Shown here: one piece after another, positions 1 through 8,788 of the stretch | How the letters are laid out: every line of letters begins with the position of its first letter | Numbering within the stretch: position 1 is the first letter of the stretch | Assembly: GCA_021414085.1 (NCBI GenBank) | Contig: JAIOPC010000008.1 | Span: 62,001-126,000, forward strand | Direction of reading: 5' to 3' | From: Actinomycetes bacterium | Lineage (GTDB): Bacteria; Actinomycetota; Acidimicrobiia; Acidimicrobiales; Ilumatobacteraceae | DNA length: 64,000 nucleotides | Notes under the pieces: model-generated | What the model saw: the letters and a program-made list of their open reading frames with translations, nothing else | The model's database searches: none | Told to the model about the DNA's origin: nothing | Made by a program: the position numbers and the translations under genes

Positions 1-258
1 TTCCAAGTCGACGTAGCGCAGGCCGTGGTCAGCGAGTCGCAGCTCTTCGATCACCGGGGTGGTGCGAAACGTGATGTGATCGCAATTGCAGATGTTCACG
101 GTCGCACCGGCAAACAACTCGCTGGCAGCGGTGCCGCCGACCTCGGCGCGCGCCTCAAGCAGCAGGGTGCGCAAACCGCCGCGCGCCAAGTATGCAGCGC
201 ACACCAAACCGTTGTGACCTCCGCCAACCACGATTGCGTCGAAGTCGGTAAGGCTCAC
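1..258 (-). CDS. FAD-dependent oxidoreductase, phytoene-desaturase-like (partial)
   Basis: Amino-terminal 86 codons of a flavoprotein that runs off the left edge. From GTG at 258 the translation shows a Rossmann dinucleotide-binding start: strand IVV, GGGHNG at residues 12-17 and the ribose-binding acidic residue in LLEA near residue 36, followed by VGG. This is typical of NAD(P)/FAD oxidoreductases of the phytoene-desaturase / amine-oxidase superfamily; the substrate cannot be told from this fragment. It is divergent from the creatininase-family gene with a 33-bp gap, and a CAGAAT hexamer lies 6 nt before the GTG. Confidence 0.75.
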   Translation of the reverse strand, partial: MSLTDFDAIVVGGGHNGLVCAAYLARGGLRTLLLEARAEVGGTAASELFAGATVNICNCDHITFRTTPVIEELRLADHGLRYVDLE

Positions 259-279
259 GCCGCCATTCTGCCCGGCCGG

Positions 280-285
280 TAACGT
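280..285 (+). promoter_or_regulatory. -10 element, probable leaderless promoter of creatininase-family gene
   Basis: TAACGT followed by a 6-nt spacer and the GTG start at 292. Confidence 0.45.
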
Positions 286-291
286 TCAACC

Positions 292-1074
292 GTGACCTCT
301 GCTCGCTACTTCCCCGACCTCACTGGCCCGCAGGTCGCTGAACGGTTGACGGCGAAGAGCATTTTGGTGCAGCCGCTCGGTGCCATTGAGCAGCACGGCC
401 CGCACCTCCCATTGAGCACCGACTCGGTGATCGCCACTGCTGTCGCCCAAGCTGCCGTCGCAAGAGTTGGCGACGAACTCGATGTCTGGTTGCTTCCAAC
501 CCTGGAGTACACCAAGAGCAACGAGCATGCGTGGTCGCCCGGAACGGTGTGGCTCTCGGCGACAACATTGCTGGCGGTGCTCGACGACATCGGTCGTTGT
601 GTCGCAACAACTCCGACCAAGCGGCTGGTGTTCTTCAACGGTCACGGCGGTAACAGCGCGCTTTTGAATGTGGCGAACCGCGAATTGCGTCTGGCTCACG
701 GCCTGATGACGTTTCTCACGCACCCCGGCGTTCCTCCGGATCAAGGTGGTGCATCGCCAGCCACCGAGCTGGGCATGGGCGTGCATGGCGGCACTGACGA
801 GACCGCATTGATGCTGCACGTCGCCCCGCATCTGGTGCAGATGGACAAGGCGCAGCGCCGAGTTCCGGAAGCGATCGCCAACAACAAGTACGTGCGGTTC
901 GGCGGACGCGTCAGCTTCGGCTGGATGTCAAACGACTTCTTCCCTGAGGGTTACATCGGCGATCCGACCGCGGCTACCGCCGAGCTGGGCAAGCAGCTGT
1001 TTGACGGCGCCGTGCTGGGGTTCTGTGACGCGCTACGCGAGATCGCTGCCTTCAATTTCGGTCGCAATGCGTAA
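292..1074 (+). CDS. Creatininase-family amidohydrolase
   Basis: 260-residue metal-dependent amidohydrolase of the creatininase / MftE superfamily, expected to open cyclic or linear amides in the cytoplasm. Visible family marks are GAIEQHGPHLPL near residues 30-41 (E33, H35 and later D44 as likely metal ligands), NGHGGN at 117-122, and a downstream acidic TDETALM segment. It starts at GTG 292 and overlaps the following M20 hydrolase by 8 bp, so the two are probably co-translated. No mycofactocin genes are nearby, so a role as MftE is unlikely; the hydrolase, transporter and deaminase neighbours favour a catabolic role on a ureide, hydantoin or creatinine-like compound (inference). Confidence 0.85.
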   Translation: MTSARYFPDLTGPQVAERLTAKSILVQPLGAIEQHGPHLPLSTDSVIATAVAQAAVARVGDELDVWLLPTLEYTKSNEHAWSPGTVWLSATTLLAVLDDIGRCVATTPTKRLVFFNGHGGNSALLNVANRELRLAHGLMTFLTHPGVPPDQGGASPATELGMGVHGGTDETALMLHVAPHLVQMDKAQRRVPEAIANNKYVRFGGRVSFGWMSNDFFPEGYIGDPTAATAELGKQLFDGAVLGFCDALREIAAFNFGRNA

Positions 1075-2344
1075 CGCCGAGTCCCTTTACGACTTGCGCG
1101 TCGATGGTGATCGCCTGTGGCGGCGACTAGAGGCGCTCGGCGAGGTCGGCGCGATCCTCGGCCCCAACGGCGAGCGCGGTTGTGCGCGACTCGCGCTCAC
1201 CGATGCCGACCGCGAAGGCCGCGATTTGGTTGTTGGCTGGATGCGCGACCTCGGGCTCGCGATCACGATCGACGCCGTCGGCAACGTCGTGGCCACTCGT
1301 GCTGGCACGGACGCCACCGCAGCGCCAGTGATGGTCGGCTCGCACATCGACACGGTGCGCACTGGCGGCCGCTTCGATGGCAACCTTGGCGTGCTTGGCG
1401 GATTGGAAGTGATGGAGACGCTTGAGCAGCACGGCATCAGTACGCGGCACCCAATCAGCGTTGCCTTCTTCACTGACGAGGAAGGCGCTCGCTTCCAACC
1501 CGACATGCTGGGCAGCCTGGTCTACGTCGGCGGCATGGCGCTGGAAGACGCGCTCGACGTGCGCGCTGCCGACGACAACGCGCGTCTCGGCGACGAGTTG
1601 GCGCGCATCGGCTACGCCGGCCCCACACCGTGCCCGACGGCCACCGCACCGCACGCATACGTCGAGCTGCACATCGAACAGGGCCCGGTGCTGGAGGACG
1701 AGGACATCACGATCGGCGCCGTCACCGGTGTACAAGGCATCTCGTGGACCGAGCTCACTATCGTCGGCCAGTCGGCACATGCCGGCACGACGCCAATGCG
1801 GCTGCGCCACGACGCGGGTTACGTCGCCGCAGCGATCACCGCGGGGGTGCGCGCGATTGCGCGCGAGATGGGCGGCACGCAAGTGGCGACAGTTGGTCGC
1901 TGCGAGCTGCTTCCCAACCTCGTCAACGTGATTGCGGCGAAGGCAACGATGACCGTCGATCTACGAAACACCGACGAGGCACGCCTCGAAAAAGCGGAGG
2001 CATCGTTCCACGCGCTGTGCGATCAACTCGCGAAGGATGAGGGCGTAACCATCGAGCGTCGGTCGCTCGCGCGCTTCGAACCAGTGGAGTTCGACGAAGG
2101 AATGATCAAGCTCGTGCAGCGGACAGCGCAGCGCCTCGGCCACTCGACGAAGATGATGCCGAGCGGTGCGGGCCACGATGCGCAGATGCTTGCCCGCGTG
2201 TGCCCGACATCGATGATCTTCGTGCCCAGCGTTAACGGGCTCTCGCACAACATCGCCGAGTTCACCAAGCCCGCTGATATCAGCGCTGGTGCCAATGTGC
2301 TGCTGCAAGTGGTTCTTGCGAAGGCGATGGAAGGCGCGGTCTGA
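1067..2344 (+). CDS. M20-family Zn hydrolase, N-carbamoyl-amino-acid / allantoate amidohydrolase type
   Basis: 425-residue dinuclear zinc hydrolase of the HyuC/AllC branch of peptidase family M20. These enzymes remove carbamoyl or ureido groups. Metal-site motifs are GSHIDTV near residue 91 (H93, D95), GRFDGNLG (D104), FTDEEGARF (E138/E139) and HIEQGP in the dimerisation-domain region. The open frame extends upstream to 1001, but ATG 1067 gives the family's normal amino terminus and overlaps the creatininase stop by 8 bp. Downstream lies a hairpin terminator shared with the convergent ABC-transporter operon. The exact substrate (carbamoyl amino acid, allantoate, ureidopropionate) cannot be fixed from sequence alone. 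Confidence 0.87.
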   Translation: MRNAESLYDLRVDGDRLWRRLEALGEVGAILGPNGERGCARLALTDADREGRDLVVGWMRDLGLAITIDAVGNVVATRAGTDATAAPVMVGSHIDTVRTGGRFDGNLGVLGGLEVMETLEQHGISTRHPISVAFFTDEEGARFQPDMLGSLVYVGGMALEDALDVRAADDNARLGDELARIGYAGPTPCPTATAPHAYVELHIEQGPVLEDEDITIGAVTGVQGISWTELTIVGQSAHAGTTPMRLRHDAGYVAAAITAGVRAIAREMGGTQVATVGRCELLPNLVNVIAAKATMTVDLRNTDEARLEKAEASFHALCDQLAKDEGVTIERRSLARFEPVEFDEGMIKLVQRTAQRLGHSTKMMPSGAGHDAQMLARVCPTSMIFVPSVNGLSHNIAEFTKPADISAGANVLLQVVLAKAMEGAV

Positions 2345-2356
2345 GGGAAAACGTGA

Positions 2357-2386
2357 AAGGGGCGCCGGCCGTAGCCGACGCCCCTT
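2357..2386. terminator. Bidirectional hairpin terminator
   Basis: Inverted repeat with a 13-position stem (one C/A mismatch) and a 4-nt loop, beginning AAGGGGCG and ending CGCCCCTT. It sits between the convergent M20 hydrolase and ABC substrate-binding genes, so it can end transcription in both directions. There is no long U tract on either side. Confidence 0.6.
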
Positions 2387-2407
2387 CCGGGATTCACTGC
2401 GGTTTGG

Positions 2408-3526
2408 TCAGTCGCGGCCGGGTGCGTCTGCGCAGTACTCGTTGGTGAAGAGGCCGTCAGCACTGTCGGCGATCTCAACACCCTGATCGTCGTAGATCGG
2501 CTTCAACACGTCGTACAAGCCCTGCACACGTCCGGCATCAAAGCTGCAGTACGTGCCGTCGGGGCTGTTGGTTGCGTACCCATCCGACTCCAAGAGAGCA
2601 AAGCCACCGTCGTTCACGGCCTCCGACAAGCCCCAGAAGCCGTCGTGAACCTGGTTGATCTCGATCATCTTGTCCATGATCGGCTTCGGGTCGTTCAAGA
2701 AGTCGATCCACGCCTGCTGCATGACGGGCACGAGCAACTTCAGGCAAGCATCGAGTTCCGTGACGCGGTCCCGCATCATCGTGATCACAGCTGGGTAGTT
2801 ATCGAAGCCCATGTCGCTGACGGTGAAGAACGAGACGTCGGCGGGGGCGCCATCTTTCCAGTTGATTTCATTCTCGTACTTGTAGACCTCGTTGGTGGCG
2901 AAGCCCTGCTGAATCACTCCACCGTTGCTCGACACGAACTGCGCATCTGAGCCGTCGTACGTTGGGGTGTCCTGGCTGGCATCCATGAAGCCGGCGGCGA
3001 CCATGTAGTCGATGTAGCTCGTGGCGGGGAAGTGCAACACGGGGGCGCCGGTGGCCTTGATGTCCTCCGGCGTTTGGATGTCGAACTGCGCCGGGTCCCA
3101 CATCACCATCTGCGGGTCCTTGTCGAGCGTCTTCGCAATCGCGATCATGTCGACTGCTGCTGAGTCCTTAATCACGTCGCTCATGTTGATGTACGCCATG
3201 TCGGCTTCACCATCGAGCAACGCCGAGCTTCCGGACTTATTGAAATCAACGGTCTGGATCTCGAGTTCAGTGAGGCCGCCGACTGCGTACTGTTCCTGCA
3301 CGGCGCCCGAGTAGTTGACCAAGTCCTTACTGATGGTGCCTTCGGTGCCGATGAGCTGATATGTGCCACCGTGCTCCAGCTCGGGGAACCAGTCGGTACG
3401 AATCGTCAACTTCGACGGACATGCATCGCTTGCCGGTGCTGCGTCTTTCTTCTCGTCGTCGCCACAGGCGCCGAGTAAACCGACGGCCAGCGCGGTGAGC
3501 GCTGCCAGGCTTCTCTGAGCTTTCAT
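2408..3526 (-). CDS. ABC transporter substrate-binding lipoprotein, NMT1/THI5-like
   Basis: 372-residue extracytoplasmic solute-binding protein. It starts with a lipoprotein signal peptide: basic MKAQR, a hydrophobic stretch and lipobox LLGAC with the lipidated Cys near residue 21, then a charged linker. The mature part has the two-lobe NMT1/THI5-like fold signs (LTIRTDWFPE start, LLDGEADMAYINMSD segment). Relatives bind pyrimidines, taurine, nitrate or aliphatic sulfonates; the ligand here is not known. AAGGGGAG lies 7 nt before the ATG. It follows the permease gene by 46 bp and is the last gene of a six-gene operon. Confidence 0.88.
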   Translation of the reverse strand: MKAQRSLAALTALAVGLLGACGDDEKKDAAPASDACPSKLTIRTDWFPELEHGGTYQLIGTEGTISKDLVNYSGAVQEQYAVGGLTELEIQTVDFNKSGSSALLDGEADMAYINMSDVIKDSAAVDMIAIAKTLDKDPQMVMWDPAQFDIQTPEDIKATGAPVLHFPATSYIDYMVAAGFMDASQDTPTYDGSDAQFVSSNGGVIQQGFATNEVYKYENEINWKDGAPADVSFFTVSDMGFDNYPAVITMMRDRVTELDACLKLLVPVMQQAWIDFLNDPKPIMDKMIEINQVHDGFWGLSEAVNDGGFALLESDGYATNSPDGTYCSFDAGRVQGLYDVLKPIYDDQGVEIADSADGLFTNEYCADAPGRD

Positions 3527-3572
3527 TTTGTTCTCCCCTTGTTGTTATGCGGTTGTTGTTGCTGTTGTGAGA

Positions 3573-4403
3573 TCAGGTGCGCGTTGAGGCAGATTCGTGC
3601 CAGTTACGTATCGCTCGTGTTGAAACAAAACCGATGATCAAGAACATCACGATCCCGAAGAGCGACGCCATGATCGTGCCGGCGAACATCTCCGGTCGTT
3701 CGGCCGCGCGTTGCTGTTTGACACGAATGTAGAAACCGATGCCCTTCTCGCCGCGAGTGAAGAAGAAGTCGGCAACAACCGCGCCAATGACGGCACCGCC
3801 CGAGGCGATGCGCACTCCAGTCATCATCGCCGGCATCGCGCCAGGGAGTTCCAACTTCAGCAACCTTGTGACGCGGTTCGCCCGATTCAGCGTGAACAGG
3901 TCGTGATGCAACCGATCCGCAGATTGCAAACCAAACAGAGTGTTGGTAATCACGGGGAAGATCGCGATGAGCACAACGACGACGAGCCGAACTCCGAACT
4001 CCTCGCCGAAGAGCTGGGTAAGCAGCGGCGTGATTGCGAGAATCGGAACGGTCTGCAACACGACGGCATAGGGAAAGATCGCCCGCTCTGTGCTCTTCGA
4101 CAGATTCATCAGCACGGCGATCAGAACACCAAGCACCACCGACACGGCGAGCCCGACGATGGTCACCTTCAAGGTCGGCCACAAGTAGCCGAGGATGGGG
4201 CGTAACCCGTTCTTGCTGTCCCACAATGGAAGAAAGCCGTCGCGGATCACTTCATGTGGGAACGGAAGCGTGTTGATGCGTCGCGCGGCGATGTCGTACT
4301 TCAGGCCACTGTACGCATACCAAACCCCGATAAACCCGGCGAACGTAACCGCCGGTGGCCAGACCTTGCTGAACCACGATGTCGAACGGGTCTCGCTGCT
4401 CAC
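3573..4403 (-). CDS. ABC transporter permease, ThiX/SsuC/TauC-like
   Basis: 276-residue inner-membrane permease with about six transmembrane helices and the BPD_transp_1 coupling region around VTRLLKLELPGAMPAMMTGVRIA (about two thirds along), which contacts the ATPase. The frame is open to 4442, but GTG 4403 overlaps the ATPase stop as GTGA, a standard coupling arrangement, so that start was chosen. Neighbours are the matching ATPase upstream and the substrate-binding protein downstream, which together form a complete importer. Confidence 0.88.
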   Translation of the reverse strand: MSSETRSTSWFSKVWPPAVTFAGFIGVWYAYSGLKYDIAARRINTLPFPHEVIRDGFLPLWDSKNGLRPILGYLWPTLKVTIVGLAVSVVLGVLIAVLMNLSKSTERAIFPYAVVLQTVPILAITPLLTQLFGEEFGVRLVVVVLIAIFPVITNTLFGLQSADRLHHDLFTLNRANRVTRLLKLELPGAMPAMMTGVRIASGGAVIGAVVADFFFTRGEKGIGFYIRVKQQRAAERPEMFAGTIMASLFGIVMFLIIGFVSTRAIRNWHESASTRT

Positions 4404-5197
4404 GCGTGGCCGCCCTTCAGGTCGGCACTGATCTGTCCGCACAACTCAGCGAAGGCGGGCTCGAAGCGCAGTTCGTCGACACGGGGGAACGGGAACGAGA
4501 TGGGGTAGTCGCCGACGATGCGGCCCGGCCGTGCCGACATGACGAGCACCCGCGTCGACAAATAGACCGCCTCACTGATGCTGTGCGTGATGAAGACTCC
4601 GGCGAACTGCTCGCTGTGAAACAGGCGAAGGAGTTCCGCGTTCAGATTGCCACGAGTGATTTCATCGACTGCACCAAACGGTTCGTCGAACAAGAACACC
4701 TTTGGTCGCAGGACCAGTGAGCGGGCCACGCTGCAGCGCATTTTCATGCCGCCCGACAGCTGCTTTGGGTACTTGTCCTCGTGCCCGCTGAGGTTGACGA
4801 GTCGAATCACTTCCTCGGTCTTGGCGGCGCGTTCGGCCTTCGGCATCCCGTGCAACTCGGCGTTCAGCTCAATGTTGCGCCGAACCGTTCGCCACGGCAG
4901 CAGCGTCGGATCCTGAAACACGTACCCGATCGAGTCGCGATCGACTTCGCAGGTTCCATCGGTTTGACGCGTAAGGCCGGAGGCGATGCGCAGCAGGGTG
5001 GATTTGCCGCAGCCGGACGGGCCGACGACGGAAACGAACTGCCCCGGCGCGACATCGAAGGAGACGTCGTCAAGGGCGTGTGTGCCGTCGGGAAACGTCA
5101 TGGACACGCGGTCGAACGACAGCCGGGGAATCTCAGAGCGCTCGGGTTTGGTGGCAGTCGTGGGCACGGTCGACATCCTTTGCCGATGGTAGGGCAT
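4400..5197 (-). CDS. ABC transporter ATP-binding protein, SsuB/TauB/ThiZ-like
   Basis: 265-residue nucleotide-binding subunit of the importer. It has Walker A GPSGCGKST, Q-loop in YVFQDPTLLPW, signature LSGGM, Walker B VFLFDEPFGAVDE and the switch His in FITHSISEA. ATG 5197 was taken; an in-frame ATG at 5176 is a possible later start. The stop overlaps the permease start (GTGA). A 33-bp gap separates it from the upstream amidohydrolase gene, and an AT-rich TATAAAAGG patch there might be an internal promoter. Confidence 0.9.
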   Translation of the reverse strand: MPYHRQRMSTVPTTATKPERSEIPRLSFDRVSMTFPDGTHALDDVSFDVAPGQFVSVVGPSGCGKSTLLRIASGLTRQTDGTCEVDRDSIGYVFQDPTLLPWRTVRRNIELNAELHGMPKAERAAKTEEVIRLVNLSGHEDKYPKQLSGGMKMRCSVARSLVLRPKVFLFDEPFGAVDEITRGNLNAELLRLFHSEQFAGVFITHSISEAVYLSTRVLVMSARPGRIVGDYPISFPFPRVDELRFEPAFAELCGQISADLKGGHA

Positions 5198-5230
5198 CTG
5201 AACATCCGCGAAGGGGATCGGTTGCCCCTT

Positions 5231-6418
5231 TTATAGGGCTTGAACTACCCCAGCACGAATGACGGTTCGGTCGGGGGGTGCGAATGCAATTGCCTCACGG
5301 GTCGTGTTCGCCGAGAGCAGCACAAGGTCGGCAGCCATGCCGACACCGGTCCCGGCGATCGGCAAACCCATCGCAGTTCTGGCCGCGCTGCTGACGGTGC
5401 AGTAGGAATCGTCAGGCAGCAGGTGACCAACCATCACCATCAGACTTGCCGTTTCCAGACAGTCACCACGGCCTACCGGATTGAACGGGTCCTGCAAGTT
5501 GTCGGCACCGGCAGCGACGTTCACACCCGCAGCGCGCAGTGGCGCGATTGCGGTGATCGCTCGCGGCGTGGCAACGCCGTGGTCGCGGCCTTGAAGAAAC
5601 AGATTGCTACTGGGCAACGCGATGACTGTGATCCCCGCTTCTGCGATGCGATCGCTGATCTGTGCCTGAACGCTCGGCGATTGCATCACCAGGCTGACGC
5701 AGTGACTCGCAGCAACGCGTTGCGAAAACCCGGACGCGATCACTCGTTCGGCAAGATCGGCGAGCGCAAACCGCGTTGGGTCGAGTGTCTCGTCCACGTG
5801 CAGGTCGAGCGGAAGGCGCGCGTCGGCAGCGGCGGCCAGGAACATCTCGTTTGCGGCGTGCGGATCCGACTCCAGGTGCGGGCAACCACCGATGCCGTCG
5901 ACGCCCATTGCAATCGCGTCGCGCAACAAGGCTCGGTGATCGGCACCCTCGCTGCCGATGCTCGGAAAGCCAGTGAGCGCGAACACCTCAATGTGCACGA
6001 GATCGCGTAAGCGCTCGCGCACGGCCAACAGTGCTGCCACCGACGTGAGGCCAGTTTCCTTCGTGACGTCGGCGTGAGTTCGAATCGCGGTGGCTCCGTT
6101 ACGAGCGATCAGCCGTGCTGCTCGTTCAGCGCGGGCTTCGATGTCGGGCTGCGTGATGTTTGCCTGCGCCGCGTCCATCGCCATGATGGCACCCATCAGA
6201 TCGCCGCTCGGGTTCAGTACCGTCTCGGCGAGAAACGCCTTGTCCAAATGAGCGTGCGCTTCGACCATGGCGGGCAACAACAGCGCACCGCCGGCATCGA
6301 GTAGCACGTCGTCCTTGTGGGCGCTGCCGCCGAGGGAGGCAACCAAACCATCGCTGATTCGCAGTGAGGTCGTAGTGCCGTCGGGAAGTAGCGCGTCCTT
6401 GATGAACAGGTCAGCCAC
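5231..6418 (-). CDS. Cytosine-deaminase-like amidohydrolase
   Basis: 395-residue metal-dependent TIM-barrel hydrolase of the CodA/AtzC branch of the amidohydrolase superfamily. Metal and catalytic motifs in order are HAHLDKAF, HADV, HVDE, ASHC and AGADNLQDPFNPVG, which correspond to the HxH, HVDE, SHC and late Asp motifs of cytosine deaminase. Deamination or ring opening of a pyrimidine, triazine or other cyclic amide is expected. GTG 6418 was chosen because it overlaps the upstream gene's stop by 8 bp; the frame is open further but lacks homologous-looking sequence. It sits directly before the ABC importer genes, so its substrate may be the imported compound. Confidence 0.82.
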   Translation of the reverse strand: MADLFIKDALLPDGTTTSLRISDGLVASLGGSAHKDDVLLDAGGALLLPAMVEAHAHLDKAFLAETVLNPSGDLMGAIMAMDAAQANITQPDIEARAERAARLIARNGATAIRTHADVTKETGLTSVAALLAVRERLRDLVHIEVFALTGFPSIGSEGADHRALLRDAIAMGVDGIGGCPHLESDPHAANEMFLAAAADARLPLDLHVDETLDPTRFALADLAERVIASGFSQRVAASHCVSLVMQSPSVQAQISDRIAEAGITVIALPSSNLFLQGRDHGVATPRAITAIAPLRAAGVNVAAGADNLQDPFNPVGRGDCLETASLMVMVGHLLPDDSYCTVSSAARTAMGLPIAGTGVGMAADLVLLSANTTREAIAFAPPDRTVIRAGVVQAL

Positions 6419-7991
6419 CGGCGACCGTGCCCACCACCGCGCGCGGGTCGCTGGCGCCAGCCCAAAAACCGTTGGTATCGCGCATGATGACCTGCGCGTG
6501 GCCGAAGTCGCTGCTGTACGCACCGCGTGCAACTGTCGTGTGTCCACGCGCCGCAAGGCCCGGCGCCCACGACGCAGGAGCGTGGCCTTCGATCTCGACG
6601 AGCGGTGCGCTCGGAGCCGTCCATGTGTCGAAACCTGTCTCGGGGCCGGCTAACGCAAAGCGCGCGCCGTTCATGGCGTTCGCCGGCGATTGGCCGTGAT
6701 GAAACAGGCGCGTAGCGAGTTGCAAGAGGATCTGGGGTTGCGCATCGCCGCCCATCGTGCCGAACACGGCCGCCAGCGCGTCGCCGCGAGTCGCAAGTGC
6801 CGGCGACAGAGTGTGCGGTGGACGTCTGTTCGGTGCCAACTCTGCGGGGTGCCCGGGAACGAGGTTGAAGCCCAGGCCGCGATTGTGCAGATTGATCTGC
6901 GTGTTCGGCTCGACCAGCCAAGATCCAAACCCGGAGGCGTTGGATTGGATCAACGACACACCCATTCCACTTGAGTCGGTGGTGCACAGGTAGGTGGTGT
7001 CGCCGGCGCGTGTCGCCATCGGCCAGCGCCCAGCCTTGTTGGTATCGAGCAAGTGCGCTCGGGCAGCGATCGACGCCAGCAACGCCGGGCCATCGGCGCC
7101 CTCGTGCAGCACATCGGGCCGGTCGCAGCCAGCGACCTTGGACGCTTCAATCAACATGTGCGCCCAGCGCTCGTCGTTGGGATCGTTCGGCAGGTCCAAC
7201 TGCTCGGCGAGCGCGGCAGCGGCGAGAGTGAGGTAGCCCTGCGAGTTCGGTGGCACCGTCCACAGGTCGACGCCCCATGCGGACACGCGTAGCGGTTCAA
7301 CCCATTCAGCCTGCTGCCGCTTCATGTCGGCGATGGTGAACCAGCCGTCGCTGCCTTGTTGCCGCGCAAGCTTGATGAGACCCTCGCCGAACTCGCCGCC
7401 GTAATGCGCCTCGCGCCCTCCGTCGGCGATAGCGCGCAGGGCCCGTGCCACGCCCGGTCGCCGGACTCGGCTGCCACTACGACCCGCCTGACCCACCAGT
7501 TCGTGCAGTGTGGCGCGACCCTGCTCGTCGACGTTGGCGGCCGAGCCGACCAGCAATGGGCTCGCGGGAAAGCCATCGCGAGCGAGGGCAATCGCCGGGG
7601 CGAGGAGACTTGCGAGTGGCATGCTTCCGAACCGGCTGTGTAGCGCAGCCCACCCGTCCACGCACCCAGGAATCGTGACCGTACGGATGTCGTGACGAAA
7701 CGGCATCACGTTGTGGCCCGACTTGCGCAACGCCGCCGCACTCGCGCCACTACCGGCCCTGCCGCTCGCATTCAGGCAGTGCACATGCCCGTGATAGTGC
7801 ACCAGCGCGAAGAGGTCGCCGCCCATGCCGCACAAGTGCGGACCGGTAACGGCAATCGCGGCGTTGGTGGCGATCGCCGCATCGACGGCGTTGCCGCCCT
7901 GCGCAAGAATCGCGAGGCCCGCCTGAGTAGCGAGACTGTCGGCGCTCGCCACCATGTGGGTCGATGACCGAGTCGTCGGCGCCTGGTTCAT
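6411..7991 (-). CDS. Gamma-glutamyltransferase-family Ntn hydrolase (possibly oxamate-amidohydrolase-like)
   Basis: 526-residue member of the gamma-glutamyltransferase family, autoprocessed Ntn hydrolases with a catalytic amino-terminal Thr. The conserved start region (GGNAVDAAIATNAAIAV), CGMGGD and the processing site at DTT (T332 the expected nucleophile) are all present. No signal peptide is visible, so it is probably cytoplasmic, unlike classical periplasmic GGT. The family also includes oxamate amidohydrolase (HpxW) of allantoin breakdown, which fits the neighbouring amidohydrolases better than glutathione use (inference). GGAAGGACT precedes the ATG. Confidence 0.83.
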   Translation of the reverse strand: MNQAPTTRSSTHMVASADSLATQAGLAILAQGGNAVDAAIATNAAIAVTGPHLCGMGGDLFALVHYHGHVHCLNASGRAGSGASAAALRKSGHNVMPFRHDIRTVTIPGCVDGWAALHSRFGSMPLASLLAPAIALARDGFPASPLLVGSAANVDEQGRATLHELVGQAGRSGSRVRRPGVARALRAIADGGREAHYGGEFGEGLIKLARQQGSDGWFTIADMKRQQAEWVEPLRVSAWGVDLWTVPPNSQGYLTLAAAALAEQLDLPNDPNDERWAHMLIEASKVAGCDRPDVLHEGADGPALLASIAARAHLLDTNKAGRWPMATRAGDTTYLCTTDSSGMGVSLIQSNASGFGSWLVEPNTQINLHNRGLGFNLVPGHPAELAPNRRPPHTLSPALATRGDALAAVFGTMGGDAQPQILLQLATRLFHHGQSPANAMNGARFALAGPETGFDTWTAPSAPLVEIEGHAPASWAPGLAARGHTTVARGAYSSDFGHAQVIMRDTNGFWAGASDPRAVVGTVAGG

Positions 7992-8021
7992 AGTCCTTCC
8001 AAGGTCATAGTCGTTCCCGGG

Positions 8022-8765
8022 TCATCGCCAGAGCCCGCGCTCTTCGAAGACCTGCCGTAAGACGGTAGGTCGATCAGTCATCAGGCCGTGGACACCGAGA
8101 TCGAGCAATCGATTCATCTCGGCTGGTTCGTCGATCGTCCACACGTGGACCTTGATACCGAGTTTGTGTGCCCGGGTGAGCAAACCCTTTGTCAAAACGG
8201 TGAGTGGCCCCTGACGCACGGGAATCTGCGCCGTGTTACCGGCGGCCTGCCGTGGGCGTCCGAAACGCAGCGCAGCGGTCTCTAGGGGGCCGAGCGCCGA
8301 GCACAGCCGCGGGCCGAGCAGCTCGCGCAGTCGTTTGATGCGACGGTCGCTGAACGCACCCACGCTCACGCGATCGAGCGCATCGCTGCGTTGCAGCGTC
8401 GTCACCAACGCATCTACGGCTGAGTCGCTCTTGCAATCGATGTTGACGCGTAGTTCCGGCCAAGCTCCGAGCATCTCCTCAAGAAGCGGGATCGGCGCCT
8501 TGCCATCGACCAACGCGGTGCGCACTTCGCTCCACGGCAGGTCACTGATGCGCGCGTTACGACCGCACGTGCGGCTGAGATCGTTGTCGTGGAACGCCAC
8601 CAACACGCCATCGTTGGTGACCTGCACGTCTGTCTCGACGTAGCGATACCCATGATCGATTGCGTATTGGAACGCGGGCATCGTGTTCTCGGGCATATCG
8701 CTGGCCCCGCCACGATGGGCGAACGGAATCGGGCCGTCCCACTCGAGATAGGGATGCAGTGGCAT
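8022..8765 (-). CDS. ugpQ: Glycerophosphodiester phosphodiesterase
   Basis: 247-residue cytoplasmic GDPD that hydrolyses glycerophosphodiesters to glycerol 3-phosphate and an alcohol. It has AHRGG near residue 17 (catalytic His), PENT, ETDVQVTNDGVLVAFHD (metal ligands and second His) and the carboxy-terminal VHVWTIDEP strand of the family barrel. It is first in the operon that continues into the GGT, amidohydrolase and ABC genes, with a 30-bp gap. It is divergent from the aldehyde dehydrogenase by only 23 bp. Its link to the rest of the operon is unclear. Confidence 0.88.
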   Translation of the reverse strand: MPLHPYLEWDGPIPFAHRGGASDMPENTMPAFQYAIDHGYRYVETDVQVTNDGVLVAFHDNDLSRTCGRNARISDLPWSEVRTALVDGKAPIPLLEEMLGAWPELRVNIDCKSDSAVDALVTTLQRSDALDRVSVGAFSDRRIKRLRELLGPRLCSALGPLETAALRFGRPRQAAGNTAQIPVRQGPLTVLTKGLLTRAHKLGIKVHVWTIDEPAEMNRLLDLGVHGLMTDRPTVLRQVFEERGLWR

Positions 8766-8772
8766 TGTGCCC

Positions 8773-8780
8773 AGTATCGT
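8773..8780. promoter_or_regulatory. Overlapping divergent -10 elements of GDPD and aldehyde dehydrogenase genes
   Basis: The 8 bp AGTATCGT read TATCGT on the plus strand (8 nt before ATG 8789) and GATACT on the minus strand (7 nt before ATG 8765). Both genes would then start without a leader. Confidence 0.4.
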
Positions 8781-8788
8781 CGGTTTCT

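Noticed and set aside
292-1074. Creatininase-family gene as mftE of a mycofactocin cluster
   Set aside because: None of the other mycofactocin genes (mftA-D) is present next to it.
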